A stretch of 64,000 bases of DNA from Knoxdaviesia capensis. Its lineage: Eukaryota > Ascomycota > Sordariomycetes > Microascales > Gondwanamycetaceae. The position numbers and the translations under genes were made by a program. Under the pieces are notes generated by a model. The model was not told the DNA's origin, did not search any database, and was given only the letters and a program-made list of their open reading frames with translations. This document shows positions 35,235 to 46,517 of the stretch, piece after piece. Position 1 is the stretch's first letter. Every line of letters starts with the position of its first letter. Where the stretch lies: NCBI GenBank assembly GCA_001510575.1, contig LNGK01000006.1, positions 124,001 to 188,000 on the forward strand, written 5' to 3'.

Positions 35235-36865
35235 TTAATATCCGGCCGGCTCCGGTTTAGATGGGATGGCCGGCGCATCCAGGTTTTGGCGGCACTGAGT
35301 GGGCCAGTCGTACGGGGTGAATTTATCTATAATGCTCTTGAAAGCGGCCTGTTGAAAGACGAGAGAGTTAGATGTGACATCCGGCGGAAAAAAGAGGAAG
35401 AGACAGGAAGAGAGAATCTTACTAGAGTGCAGAAGGACTCGTCACCGTCAAGGTGGTTCCCGGGGAGTTTACAGCCCGGAATGGTGATGGGCTCGTCGTT
35501 GTAGCGCACACGCACGAAGAAGCCGTCGGGATTGACGGAGCCGTCGGGCTTAGAGGCGGGCGGAGCGGGGGCGGCGGGGGTGGGACGGCGGCGGAAGAGT
35601 TCCAGGGCGATGTGGGAGGTGAAGGGCGGCCAGCCGTGGCCGGACAGGGCGCCCAGACTGGCCAGAATGCCGGCGATGGTGGTGTCGTGGCAGCCGCTCA
35701 TGGCGAAGCGGATGGGCGAGGGGGCGGCGGCGGCGGCGGCGGCGGCGGGGTGGTCGGCGTGAGTCTCGCGGCGGGCGCTGGCGAGCATGCGGGCCACGAC
35801 CTCGCCTAGCGGGGCGCCGATGCCGAGGGTGCGGAACTCGCGCGACTCGGCATACCCGCCGAACCAGTCGTCCAGGGCGGCGATCAGGCGCGGCTCGTAG
35901 AACGGCGGCGGCAGGCGCATGGTCACGGTGGTGGCGGGGCCGGTGGCGACGGGGCCGTCGGGCACGCCGTTGGCGCGCGACGCGTTGATGGTGTCCAGCA
36001 CGCCTAGCACGCTGGGCGTCGAGTCGACGGCCAGCGGGCCGCTGTCCGCGGGCATCCAGGGTGCGAGCTGGGCGCCGGCATACAGGATGTCCGGGTGCGA
36101 GTTCCAGGTGGCCGCGGCGCGCTTCGTGAAGGCGTCGATCAGGATCGCCAGCCGGCGGCAGCTCGTGCCGTTCGGGTACAGCGTCTCGTGGATGGCGGAC
36201 CGCGTGATGATGGAGATGGGGATGGGCGGCGACAGCGGGGCGTGGCCGGGCAGCGGGTGGTGTGTGCCGGACAGGGCCGGCGGGTACAGGCCGGTGAAGG
36301 CCTGTTGCAGGGAGACCAGGGCGCGCGGCACGGGGGTGGAGCGCAGGTAGATCATGGTGTGGTGGGGCGCGGTGCCGGTGGCGGCCGCGAGGGCGGGCGG
36401 CAGGAAGCCGAGGCGGTCGATGTACAGCGCGCGCAGCCGCGCGCCGAGCCGGAAGGTCGACAGGCGGCCGGCATCGGTGATGGCGCCGTTGGCGCACCAG
36501 TCGTCGTGGTGGATGGGCGGCGCGGGCGCGTCGTCGCTGATGCGGCGCTCGAGGGTCTCCAGGCGGCGGGTCCACACGATGGCGCTGGCGGTGCTGCGCC
36601 CGGCCTGCGGGGCAGCAGCGGCGTCGACGCCGGCGGCGCGGGCCGGCCCGTCGGGCGGCGGCACCAGCACGAGGTCGAGCATGTGGCGCGACCACGAGCA
36701 CAGCGGCCAGCGCGGGGCGATGCCGGTGTTGAGGAAGCGCGAGCGCACGGGGGTGCGCTCGCCGTGGCGGAGCAGCACGTCGACGTGGCACAGCTGCAGC
36801 GCGGGCGGGAAGAGCTGGCGGAGCTCGGCGTCGGAGTACGGCGGCCGGGGGACCAGGGACGACAT
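35235..36865 (-). CDS. Histidine acid phosphatase family protein, no signal peptide
   Basis: Branch-2 histidine phosphatase. Minus-strand exons 36865-35423 and 35348-35235 (donor GTAAGA, acceptor CAACAG, phase 0) give 518 aa. The catalytic N-terminal motif RHGERTP is at 33-39 (nucleophile His34). The proton-donor HD pair lies in SGCHDTTIAG (His393-Asp394). The short second exon adds AAFKSIIDKFTPYDW and a Pro-rich end, matching the usual C-terminus of this family; without it the protein would read into the intron. There is no secretion signal or TM segment at the N-terminus (MSSLVPRPPYSDAELR), so it is probably intracellular, closer to the lysophosphatidate/inositol-phosphate type than to secreted phytases. 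Ala/Pro-rich inserts (about 66-84 and 373-383) are unusual. The substrate cannot be told from sequence. Confidence 0.88.
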
Positions 36866-38440
36866 GGCTGTGTGTTTCCCCCCGCCTCTGTGCTTCCTTT
36901 CTCTTCTGGTTTTTTTTGCTTGCGCGTGGAATGATGGTGGTGGTTGGGCTCAACCTTCTTTTTCCGGGAATATAAAAAATAAAAAAAGAAAATAGAAAAA
37001 TAGAAAATAAAATAAAAAAAGAGATAGCTTTCCCCGGATATGCCTTGGGTGGTCGTCTGCCGCCCTCCACACAAATTCCTGCTGGCGATATTAAAAATAT
37101 CAATGACGCTGTAGGGCGAGTTGGGTTGGAGCGAGGGAATTTCAGGTTTTTGCCTCCGAGGTAGCTTAAGAGAGAAGATATCTACCGCTTTTATACGAAG
37201 CGTCTAGCAGCCGAACAGAGAAACAAAGCAAGACGGAAAAAAGCAGGACCAGGAAACCCCAAAAAGCCAATTGATCGAGAAAAAGCCGATTTACAAGCAT
37301 CGCCAGACGTGTTGCGTCTCCAGTTATAAACGCATGATAGGGTGAGGAATATATGTGGAGAGGTGCAAAGACCACCAAGAATCCGGGGGGTTGGTCCGGC
37401 TGGTGTTGCTTGCGACTGGCGGTTTTATGCCGGCTAAAAAGAGAAAGAAGAACAAGCACAACCAAGCTTGGACGGTCCGGCTCTCGGCCCGGCAGGTTCC
37501 GGGCGCTTGGGACGCGTTAATGCGGGGCCTGGCCCTGGATTCTTCATGGACTTTGGCACATCGACTGACTTCGCTTCTTTGCTCCTGCAGTCACGATCGA
37601 TTGGGCGTTGTCGAAGATCGTATATAGCCGGAGGTGGCGTACCAGAGGCGGGAAGCGGCCCAACGACGGCCGGCCACCGGAGGGTCTGTAGATCGAGAGG
37701 ACGGAGGCCGCATGTGTCCCACCAGTCCGGTGGGTGTATTATGTGTTCCTCGATTGGGAACACCCCACCACCAAAGGAAGCAGTAATGATGGTATCAATG
37801 TTGGTATGCAAGCAGACTAGATCCGAGCCTCTTGCCCTCACCCGCCGTGGATCTAGTAGAAGCTATCTGGGCAGCAGCCATTCTGTGCTGGAGGTCGCAG
37901 TGAGCGCGTTTCTGCGAGCAGGGCAAAGCGGTGGCTGGTTAGCATGGAGGACCGACATCGTCCACCGGGACCACCTCGTCTTTGGACAGAACGGGGCTGT
38001 CTATTCTCTCTGTGCTCTATCTGGGAAGAGGCCGGGTGGGCTGGGAAAAGACGAGCATGAGGGAGACGGGAGTTTTCTGAGATTGAGCCTTTGGAGGGGG
38101 CCAGTCGATCTCGCTTTTTGCTAGATCTGAAAGGCAAGCACTTCGGTACCTAGCGGAGGGTCTTGAGGCGCTTCCGAAACGATGGCTGCCCCCGGGTAAG
38201 ACGGGATCGGAGCCACACTTCCCGGGCGGCGCGTCGAAGTTCAGGTCTCGGCCGAATCTGGCGGCGTGACACTGTCGTAAACGGTGGCCGCGTCAGAAAG
38301 GTCGAGCCGGAGCCGAGTCTGCTTCTCGCAGACATCGCATAGATCCACCTCTAAGTTGAATATCTGGCGTCTGTAGGGTTATGTTTCTCGTCGTTTTATT
38401 GCGCGGGATTCCTGCTCTCGGTAGTCGCGGGATGGGTAGC

Positions 38441-38612
38441 TTTATATACTTCGAAAGAGGCGGGGTGAGGAAGGAGGTTTTCCTCATTCGCAATGTCGAT
38501 GCGTGAATCACTCACTGCGCTTGCAGGCAAGTTCCTGAATCACTAAATGGAAGCTCGCCTCGGGATTCGTCGAATGGTTTAGGTGGAGTGACGCCCGCTT
38601 CTGTGAATCACT
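38441..38612 (-). promoter_or_regulatory. Orphan minus-strand promoter candidate (TATA plus three TGAATCACT)
   Basis: TATATAAA on the minus strand (38442-38449). TGAATCACT (read on the plus strand) occurs at 38504-38512, 38536-38544 and 38604-38612, i.e. 55-170 bp upstream of that TATA box. TGANTCA is a bZIP-type core. No gene is recognised downstream. Confidence 0.3.
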
Positions 38613-41600
38613 TGTTTCCACCGCTGAAGCTTTCCATCGTCACTCCAGCCTAACTCGGTTGCGAGTTGTGAAGCCCGCCACCACATGTCACTTGATGAGA
38701 ACAGCCCGAATAATATGTCTAGGGTATAACCCTCGTGATGCCCTCCTGACACCCAACTCGACTCCCCTTACTGGATGCAATCTCCACAACGCCCGCCCTT
38801 CATCTGAGTCTCCCTCGAGTGTCTGGAAGCCACAAATCGCGCCCATCACACCCTGGTATCAAGGCATCAGCCAGCGCCGTGGATTATACAAATTATAAGA
38901 GGACAGGCAAGGCAGGTCGTCAGTCCACCCGGAGTCAGGCTATTCGCAGGCCCCCAAGGCATGCATGTCCTTTTCTAAAGGCAGTTCACCTAACCCACAG
39001 GCTGCAAACGAGCAGTGCTGTGGGTGTGTCAAATCAGGCTATATGGGGCTGGAATCGTGTGGGTGGTCTTACACTCGTGGCTCTTGTCGAGCAGATGCAC
39101 AGAGTGCCGGACGGTGTAGGCTGAAAAGGGCTGTTGGGCCCTGGACGTGAAATTGCACTTCCAGACATTCCAGCCAGACCAGGCCGTAGTTTCACATGCC
39201 AAAAGCAGCGCCAGTGAAAACACCCAAAATCGGGGTGTGGTATCGCCAAGATGATGTTCGCGTTAGTCCGATCCACTGCCGGGTCTCACTACCCAGCGAC
39301 CAGCTCTTTGCCCTTTCTAGTAAGCTTGGGCAATTGATTTCGGGAGGCATTCATTTCTTTCGCAGCTGAAGTGAGTGAAATGGGGGGGTTGTTCTGAAAG
39401 CTCTGACGTCGTTCTTATGTCGGGTGTAGAGCCGCAGCTTCTCGCGGCATTTTCGCCGTAAGGCCCGTACGCAGACGACCCAGGGCCCGTATCCTTTGTC
39501 GGTGGCCACACACGGGCGAAATCACGCTGATGGTGAGAAACCACGGGCGAGAGATGTACGACTCTGTGTCCTATGTACATGAACTGCTGGTATCCATCGT
39601 AGATATACAGCACTAGCGGTCTGCAAGGGAAGCAAACATCTTGTGGATCCGCGTGGCTTTAGATTGTGGTCTCCAATTTTGAAGGTCTCCGCGCGGGCAA
39701 GTCTTCAGCCTCCGACATGATTGTTTGGCTGTGGTGCGGCGGGTCAGCATTTTTCACATGTTTCAATGCTCCTTCGTTTGTCCGCCGGTGCTGTGAATAC
39801 AGACTTTTCGTCGTGTGTGGTATTTGTGGAAACAAGTGACAGGAGATACCCCGAGAGAGAGCCGCCCACCCGACCCTGTTCATACTATTGTTCCTTTTTT
39901 TGCTTTTGTTTTGCTGTTTCTTTTTTTGTGTGCCTTTTCTTTTCTCCTTCTCCTTGCCAAACGTGTGTGCGGGTGATGTGATTCCCACCAATTATCCCCA
40001 ACTCGGCTCGTGGTGTTCGTTCATCGTATGGCTCCAAATAGTGTCCGATGCCACTCTGTTGGACGCTCGGACACTCCCACGCCGCGATTCGCTGTGCCCC
40101 GATCCTTCCTCTTCACCGTGTCTATATGCACTGAGGGTGCATTGACGATAGGATAGACTCACACAAGACACTGTATGCCCAATTGCATGTATTCAGACAC
40201 AGGGAGACAAGACAGACAGCTTGCACCCACCACATCTCGGTCTCTGTTTGCATGTGCGTGCAAGGCGGGACCGCTCTGGACCAGGATTTTCCCTCTCTCT
40301 CTCGCACCATCTTGATTCCTCCATCCTGGAAGCTTGGAGTCCAGGGTTCCGCTTACCTCTGCCCTCCCCTCTCCTCGAATGAAATCTCACCCGGGCTCCG
40401 CTGCGCCACTAGAGCTCAGGTAGGGGTAGGCCCGGAGGAATCTCTGGGATTCTGATGCTCATTGGTAATTGAGCACAATTGCGTTGTGGCTTGTGACGTG
40501 CACCACGTTGGAACCTGCATACTGTACATACTGTCCATACACCCAACACTTTGTTTGCTATGTATAGTATTTGACCCTGTCCGGATCCTCTCTCCACTGC
40601 TTACTCTCACCCTTCTCTCTTCCCTCCTATAATTAATCGCCAACGCTTTATCTTACCGACAACGCCTTACTTCATTGATGTCGTGCTTCTGGCACCTTCT
40701 CCCGCTTATTTCCTAAGAGCTATAACTTGCCTAGACCCCCTTTCCTTTTCTCGCTCTCCCACACACATCGTCATACTGCTTCTATTCCCGGAGCAGTTAG
40801 CCCCAACATCAAGCCCTCCAAATCCCCGACGTTCCACCCAGCCCGTCCGAGACCGAGGCATCCCAACCCCCGGAGCACCACAGAACCAACAGCCGGAAGA
40901 CGACACGAACAACAACCGCCAGAGCATTGGAACAAGAGGACGAACGCCCGATCGTCTGAACCAGAACATCAGCCACCAACCTTCGTCCAGACTTCCCTGT
41001 CCCAGTGACAGCCACCACGACGTAAAAAATACCGCCACAAGCGTGCGAACTGGGCCGTACATAACGGACCTGTCGGATTTCCGCGTGCTTTTTTCGCTTC
41101 TAAGCCGGGCCCAGTGCGTGCTTGCCTTGACTTGACGTATTTTGGCTCCAGAACTAGCTGCTCGAAGGCCACCATTCATTCCTCGTATCAGGTGTTGACA
41201 CAGATTTCTGCGCACTCTTATTTTTACGGGGACCGTCATTTTGTTTCTTCTTCTTTTCCTTCTTGAACTCTTGCACTTCCCCTTCTCATCTCGACATCTT
41301 ATCCCTCATTCCGTAATTGCCAGTATATTCGTTACATCTTTCCTCCCTGTGCTCTAGAATCTCGTCCCCTCTTCTCCCTGTCCGTCCTTCAAAGCCTTGA
41401 CCGGAATCGCCAACTCTCGACCATTGGATCCAACCCACACTTTGCCACTCCGTGCGCGCGCTCTCGCTGTTATAATTAATTCTACGGCCGGCCCAAATAC
41501 ACGCACATTACCACAATTTCGGGATTCTTGGTCGCGTGTGTTCTGTGACACTTGTACTTTTTTTTCTTGGGTGACTTCATCGTGTGCGACGTTACATACC

Positions 41601-41630
41601 CGACATACCTTCATACATATCTTCCTATCA

Positions 41631-41638
41631 TATATATA
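41631..41638 (+). promoter_or_regulatory. TATA box candidate for the LCAT-like gene
   Basis: TATATATA about 300 bp before the ATG at 41936, inside a CT-rich leader. A nearer TATAAAA is at 41890-41896. Which one is used is unknown. Confidence 0.35.
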
Positions 41639-41935
41639 CCGACCCTCGCCTCCTCTTTCAATCTCTTTCAACATCTCGGTTTCCCTCCCCCGCCAAATAC
41701 CTAAAGGTCCCTCTGCTCTGCTATATTCGCTTACCGTATCCTCACTTCTTCTCTTCCCTGTTGGCCCGGAATGGACTGTTCGCAACTACGCCCAGTTGTC
41801 TTCTGTCTCTCGCAGCTGTTGACGCAAATCACCAATTAAACCCCGACACAAAAGCAAATCCCTCCCATCTCGATATTCTAGTCCCTCTCTATAAAACTTC
41901 CCCCCCTCAAACAACAAACTCATCAGTCTTACGTC

Positions 41936-44695
41936 ATGTCACGACGGTCAACCTTTCCCAACTCGGCAGGACCCGGCAGCGGCCCGGCCGCGCCTTCCTC
42001 CGACCCGCCCGCCCAGTCCCTTCCTCATTCGGCAACCGAGCCGATCTACGCCTCCTTCTTTGCGTCCGCCCACGCCGGCGGCGGCGCGCTTAGAAAGGCG
42101 CTTCGGGGCACCTTCCACTCGGCGTTGCCCGAATCGTCGTCGCCGTCGTCGTCGTCGTCGGCCGCGTCGTTGTCGGCGTCGAATTTCCCGCACTCCCGCA
42201 AATCGTCCGCGAATAGCGGCCGCCAGCGCCGATCCAATTCAACCAGCTCGATCACCTTCCGCCGCTTCCAGAAGGCGCTGCCGTCGCTGTCGGTCACCCT
42301 CCCGTCGTTCTCAATCTCGCACATGCTGTCGTCGTCCAGCCTGTTGGCCTCGTCGGCGTCGTTACCGGGAATAACGGAGGGGTCGGTCCGGGCGGTCGGC
42401 CCTGCGTCGGCACGCTCGGCGTTGCCGCCGGCGTTGCCGGCGCCTGACACAACCGCCCGGCCGCGGACGTCCGGGGCCGACGGCTCGGAACTGCGCGAGG
42501 CGCCGATTGCCGATCCCGACGCTGCCGGGAACCTCTCGTCGTCGTCGCTGTCCGAAGATGCCGACACTCCTCCGCCCGTGATCATGATGCCGACCATGTC
42601 GAGGACGGCCACGTCGGTTAGCATCGGCATGGTGGCGAAGCGGAAACCCCAGGTCCCGGCTCCTTCGGCTACCGCAGAGTCTGACACTGGTGATTCTTCG
42701 GCCAACCCCGCTCCGGTCGACGCCGACGATGGCGACGACGACGACGAGATGCTATATCTCTCGCTATCGCGGATATCGTCCCTCGACGATGACGACCGGT
42801 GGGAAAACGTGCGCGGCCAGGTCAATGTGCGCACACGTGCCATCCGGGAATCGCTCCCGGATCTCCCGTCGTTAAAGCTTCCGTCAATGCCGCGCCTCCC
42901 GGCCGCCTTCCGCCGAGAGTTCGAGTCCGACCACGCCGCCGCCGCCGTCCCGTCCATGTCCGCCTCGTCCGCCGCCGCCGCCGCCGCCGCCGCAGCCGCT
43001 TCAGCCCAAAGCGGCGCCTTCGCCCCCGTATCGTCGCCCACCACCACCTCCTTCCTGTCGGCAAACACGTCGTCATCCGTCACCGCGCTCGACCGCGTCC
43101 TCGAGACGCTGACGGGCGACATTGTGATTCTGGGCGGATACCGCGGGTCGGTGCTGCGGTCGGCCGACCCGCCGTACCACCAGCTGTGGGCGCCGGTGAA
43201 GGTGGGCTTCAACATGCGCAACCCGGACCTGGAGGTGGGGCTCGACATGATCGACGAGCTGGCCATGCCCAGCCGCGTGGTCCCGTCCGGCATGCTGAAG
43301 AACATCGGGCCCGTCGATATCAGCCGCAAGCTGTTCCGCAAGCTGCGCGCCGCCGAGAACGTCAAGTCCGGCAAGCTGCGCGTGTGGGACTACGGCTACG
43401 ACTGGCGGCTGAGCCCGCACCTGCTGTCGCGCCAGCTGGTCGACTTCCTCGACCGCCTGCCGTGTAACCACGAGCTGGCGAACTCGGGCGACGACGACGA
43501 CGAGGGCAATGGCCAGTCGCCGCCCAAAGGCGCGATTGTCATCGCGCATAGTCTGGGCGGCCTGATCACGCGCCACGCCGTGAATCGACGGCCTGATTTG
43601 TTCGCCGGTGTTCTCTATGCCGGAACCCCCCAGAACTGCATCAACATCCTTGGCCCGCTCCGGAACGGAGATCCGGTCTTCCTGAACGGCAAGGTCCTCA
43701 CCGCTCGCGTCAACTTCACTATCCGCACCAGCTTCCTCCTTCTCCCGGATGACGGCCACTGCTTCATCGACCGCGACACTGGCGAAGAGTACATGGTCGA
43801 CTTCTTCGACCCGGAGAACTGGATTCGCTACCGGCTCTCTCCCGTGGTTAGTCAGGCCCCGCTCCCGTCAATGAAAGAACGGCCGAGCGGGATTGGAAAC
43901 CTCATCACGACATCTCTACGTCGCCACAGCACAAATTTCAGCTCGCTGGCTTCCTTTTCTCCTCCGGGCCCCGCTCAAATCGCGGCACTGCCGGCCCCGG
44001 CACCTGCTCCGGCGGCTGCCTCATCTGCGCATATCACGCCTCCCGCCCCAACCCCGGCCACGGGCACGGGCACGGGCACCAGCGAGCCGCCAGCCGAAAC
44101 TACCGGCGAGCCAGATCCCCTCCCAACCCCTCCGATGTCCTCGTCAGCCTCTCCAACATCCGCCTCAGTCTCCAAGCTCCCGTCGCTCCACCACTCCCAC
44201 CACCACTCCCACCCCCATAGCCACCCCCATAGCCACCCCCATAGCCACACCCACAGCCACCCCGGCCACCTGGTCCCCACCGACCGTGAAGCCTACTCGT
44301 ACCTGAAGCGCACGCTGCGCGACGTGAAGCGCTTCCGCAGCGAACTCGCCGCGAAGCCCGAACACACCGCGGCGAACGCCTACCCGCCGTTCGCGGTGCT
44401 GTACTCGAAGAACACGCCGACCGTGTTCGCGGCGCGGGTGTCGGGCCGCGAGGGCATCGCGTGCGTCGACGCCTACGACGACCTGGCGTTCCGCAGCGGC
44501 GACGGCGTGGTGCTGGCGCGCGAGGCCATGATCCCCGACGGCTACGCGGTCGTCAGCGGCGGGCTGATCAAGACTGAGCGCGGCCACTTGACGCTGCTCG
44601 GCGATATGGACGGCGTGGGGCGTGCGTTGGAGGCGATTGTGCGGGGGCGGCAGCGCGGCATTGGCACAAGGGTTGTTGAGCCGGAGAAGAAGTGA
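41936..44695 (+). CDS. LCAT-like alpha/beta hydrolase (phospholipid:sterol acyltransferase/lipase-related)
   Basis: Single-exon 919-aa protein. Residues 1 to about 375 are Ser/Ala/Pro-rich and disordered. The hydrolase core starts near DIVILGGYRGSVLR (about 397) and includes the nucleophile elbow AHSLGG (Ser539). The C-terminal block contains RSGDGVV (Asp856) and RGHLTLLGD (His884), completing an LCAT-type Ser-Asp-His triad. Between Ser and Asp lies a long low-complexity insertion with Thr/Gly/Pro stretches and a tandem His-Pro-His-Ser tract (about 752-777). No signal peptide or TM segment is visible, so it is probably cytosolic or peripheral on membranes. The LCAT/PDAT-like family fits the motifs; the substrate is unknown. 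The elbow has Ala instead of the common Gly before His-Ser. GC content is high throughout. Confidence 0.85.
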   Translation: MSRRSTFPNSAGPGSGPAAPSSDPPAQSLPHSATEPIYASFFASAHAGGGALRKALRGTFHSALPESSSPSSSSSAASLSASNFPHSRKSSANSGRQRRSNSTSSITFRRFQKALPSLSVTLPSFSISHMLSSSSLLASSASLPGITEGSVRAVGPASARSALPPALPAPDTTARPRTSGADGSELREAPIADPDAAGNLSSSSLSEDADTPPPVIMMPTMSRTATSVSIGMVAKRKPQVPAPSATAESDTGDSSANPAPVDADDGDDDDEMLYLSLSRISSLDDDDRWENVRGQVNVRTRAIRESLPDLPSLKLPSMPRLPAAFRREFESDHAAAAVPSMSASSAAAAAAAAAASAQSGAFAPVSSPTTTSFLSANTSSSVTALDRVLETLTGDIVILGGYRGSVLRSADPPYHQLWAPVKVGFNMRNPDLEVGLDMIDELAMPSRVVPSGMLKNIGPVDISRKLFRKLRAAENVKSGKLRVWDYGYDWRLSPHLLSRQLVDFLDRLPCNHELANSGDDDDEGNGQSPPKGAIVIAHSLGGLITRHAVNRRPDLFAGVLYAGTPQNCINILGPLRNGDPVFLNGKVLTARVNFTIRTSFLLLPDDGHCFIDRDTGEEYMVDFFDPENWIRYRLSPVVSQAPLPSMKERPSGIGNLITTSLRRHSTNFSSLASFSPPGPAQIAALPAPAPAPAAASSAHITPPAPTPATGTGTGTSEPPAETTGEPDPLPTPPMSSSASPTSASVSKLPSLHHSHHHSHPHSHPHSHPHSHTHSHPGHLVPTDREAYSYLKRTLRDVKRFRSELAAKPEHTAANAYPPFAVLYSKNTPTVFAARVSGREGIACVDAYDDLAFRSGDGVVLAREAMIPDGYAVVSGGLIKTERGHLTLLGDMDGVGRALEAIVRGRQRGIGTRVVEPEKK

Positions 44696-45363
44696 TCACA
44701 GTACAATCTCTCCTGCTCTGCATCCTCTGGTCTGTCTTTCGACTGCATTTCCCACGGTTTATGAGATCATACATACACATAGAATCTTCGTTTGGTTTCA
44801 TTGGCAGTATACACAAAAGAAAGCACACTCCCGGACGGAACTAGATCGCTTACAACGGAAGACTCGGTGCATCCATTCGCTTGGAGAATTATCGACGTCT
44901 ATGTATACGATGTTTTTTTTTTTGGCTAGCTAGTTCATGTCCTGCATTACGATAAGCATAGATATTATGTACATAAACTTCGAGGATAAATACGAACATA
45001 TCGCCCATCTATATCACGGTATGATCAATATTCACTGAAGGGACATGCATGTGCAGAGCGACGTCTGTAAACCATTGTATTGAACCGGGGGAATCAGATG
45101 AACTTTTTGTGTAACTTTACACACTGTCGTTATGCGTGCGAATCGTGATCTGGAAGAATCTGTGAGCCATGAATGGCCACGGGAAAAGGAAGACCCGGAA
45201 CTGGGTAATAAGAGGATGAGTGAAGCGAAAGGGTAACAAAGAAAAGGCATGGGGCTGAGAAGCAGAAATTGGAGGGAAGGGAAAAGAGAAATGGGTATGT
45301 GAGCGGGGATAGATATGAACGCGCATTTAGTTTAGCAAGTCAGCAGAGAGCATGCACCCGCTG
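44696..45363. other. Convergent 3' spacer
   Basis: AT-richer sequence between two stop codons. No gene is seen. Confidence 0.6.
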
Positions 45364-46517
45364 CTATAACAGCTTCATCGCATCGTGGTCTGCCAGTCTC
45401 GCCAGGACAGATACCGAACACTGCGGCGGCGTCCAATCTGGATACGCCGCACACACGATGTCCACCGCCGCACACACCTGGCGGCGCAGGATCACGGCGG
45501 CCTCGCAGGCCGCTTCGGAAGTCGGTGCAGCGAGCACGGCGTCCTGGTTCCGCAGCGGGGTCCCGTCGTGCAGAACAAAGTGCACCTGCTCGAGCGCGGG
45601 CATGTGGCGGCGCAGCGCCAGCAGCGCGTTGCAGGTGAACGACGCGGCCGACGCCGAGTGGTACGGCCCCGCGGGCGCCAGCCGGAACAGGCTGTCGTTC
45701 AGCGCGACGCGGCGCACGGCGGCCAGCTCGGCGGGCTCGCACAGCGCCAGCACGGACTGCAGCTGCGAGAGGGCGGCCATCGAGCCGCCCTCGCGCGGGC
45801 CGAAGTACAGCACGTCGCGGGCGCAGGCGAAGAAGATCTGCCCGGGCGTGCCGGCGACGCCGAACATGGGCGCGTACACGCGCAGCGCCTCGGTGCGGGA
45901 CTCGCGGCACACGTGCAGGTTGACCGGCATTCGGGCCGCTGACTCGCAGCCGTTGGTGAAGAACTCGCGCGGCCGCGGCGGCCGCGGGGAGAGGGACGTC
46001 CCGTGCTGCGGTGAGAGTGGGGACGGGCCGGGGTCCGCGGCCCCGGGGCGGCGCGGCGGTGGCGGGAGCGTCATGTCTGCCGAGCCGATGGATATCGGGA
46101 CTAGCCGCGAGGGGGGCAGGTTGAGGGACCAGATGCGGAAGCGGATCTCGGCGGGGAGATCGTTGAAGAGGTGCTATAGGTGCGAGGTGAGGACGGAGGG
46201 GGCGAGAGAGTCAGCAGGCATAATTGCAGGTTGGCAAACGCAGAAGCTTTCGGGTGTAGCATGCGACCTACAAATTCCGTGAGAGGCTGCTGCGCTGCTA
46301 ACGCTGCTGGCACACATTCAGCAGGGTGTGCCGCCGATCCTGACGATGAGGACGAGTATGCTGATGACGAGCGCAACAAGCGGGGAGACGATAAGGACAC
46401 CGGCGGGGAGATGGAGCAGTATCCCATGGACTCCTTATTTGAGCTGGCCATGTTGGAGGGAGGGGATGCAGCGGCTGGGACACGAGGAGCGTAGAGCAGG
46501 TAATGCATGATGTCCAA
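45364..46517 (-). CDS. 2EXR domain-containing protein
   Basis: Minus-strand exons 46517-46272 (donor GTAGGT) and 46173-45364 (acceptor CTATAG), phase 0, give 351 aa; starting at the in-frame ATG at 46451 gives 329 aa. Joining creates the sequence TEFHLFNDLPAEIRFRIW followed by SLNLPPSRLVPI, the hallmark of the fungal 2EXR domain (F..LP.EIR..IW). Farther on, MPVNLHVCRESRTEAL and a YFGPREGG segment fit the second half of that domain. The N-terminal exon encodes a Ser-rich tail. 2EXR proteins are abundant and of unknown function in filamentous fungi; no enzymatic motif is visible. The intron lies directly before the domain, so the gene is missed if only single ORFs are read. The start choice is open. 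Confidence 0.8.

Larger units (their letters stand above)
36866..41935. other. 5-kb divergent region between phosphatase and LCAT-like genes
   Basis: No supported gene. The right third is CT-rich leader-like sequence for the LCAT-like gene, with TATATATA at 41631-41638 and TATAAAA at 41890-41896. A minus-strand TATATAAA at 38442-38449, preceded by three TGAATCACT copies, suggests a possible unannotated minus-strand transcript (see findings). The ATG ORF following it (38335-38150, 61 codons, Arg-rich) is too short and featureless to call. Confidence 0.5.

Noticed and set aside
35550..37103. 517-codon minus-strand ORF overlapping the acid phosphatase in another frame
   Set aside because: It is Arg/Pro/Ala-rich nonsense produced by extreme GC3 in the real gene and lacks any motif; the frame with RHGERTP and SGCHDTT is clearly the coding one.
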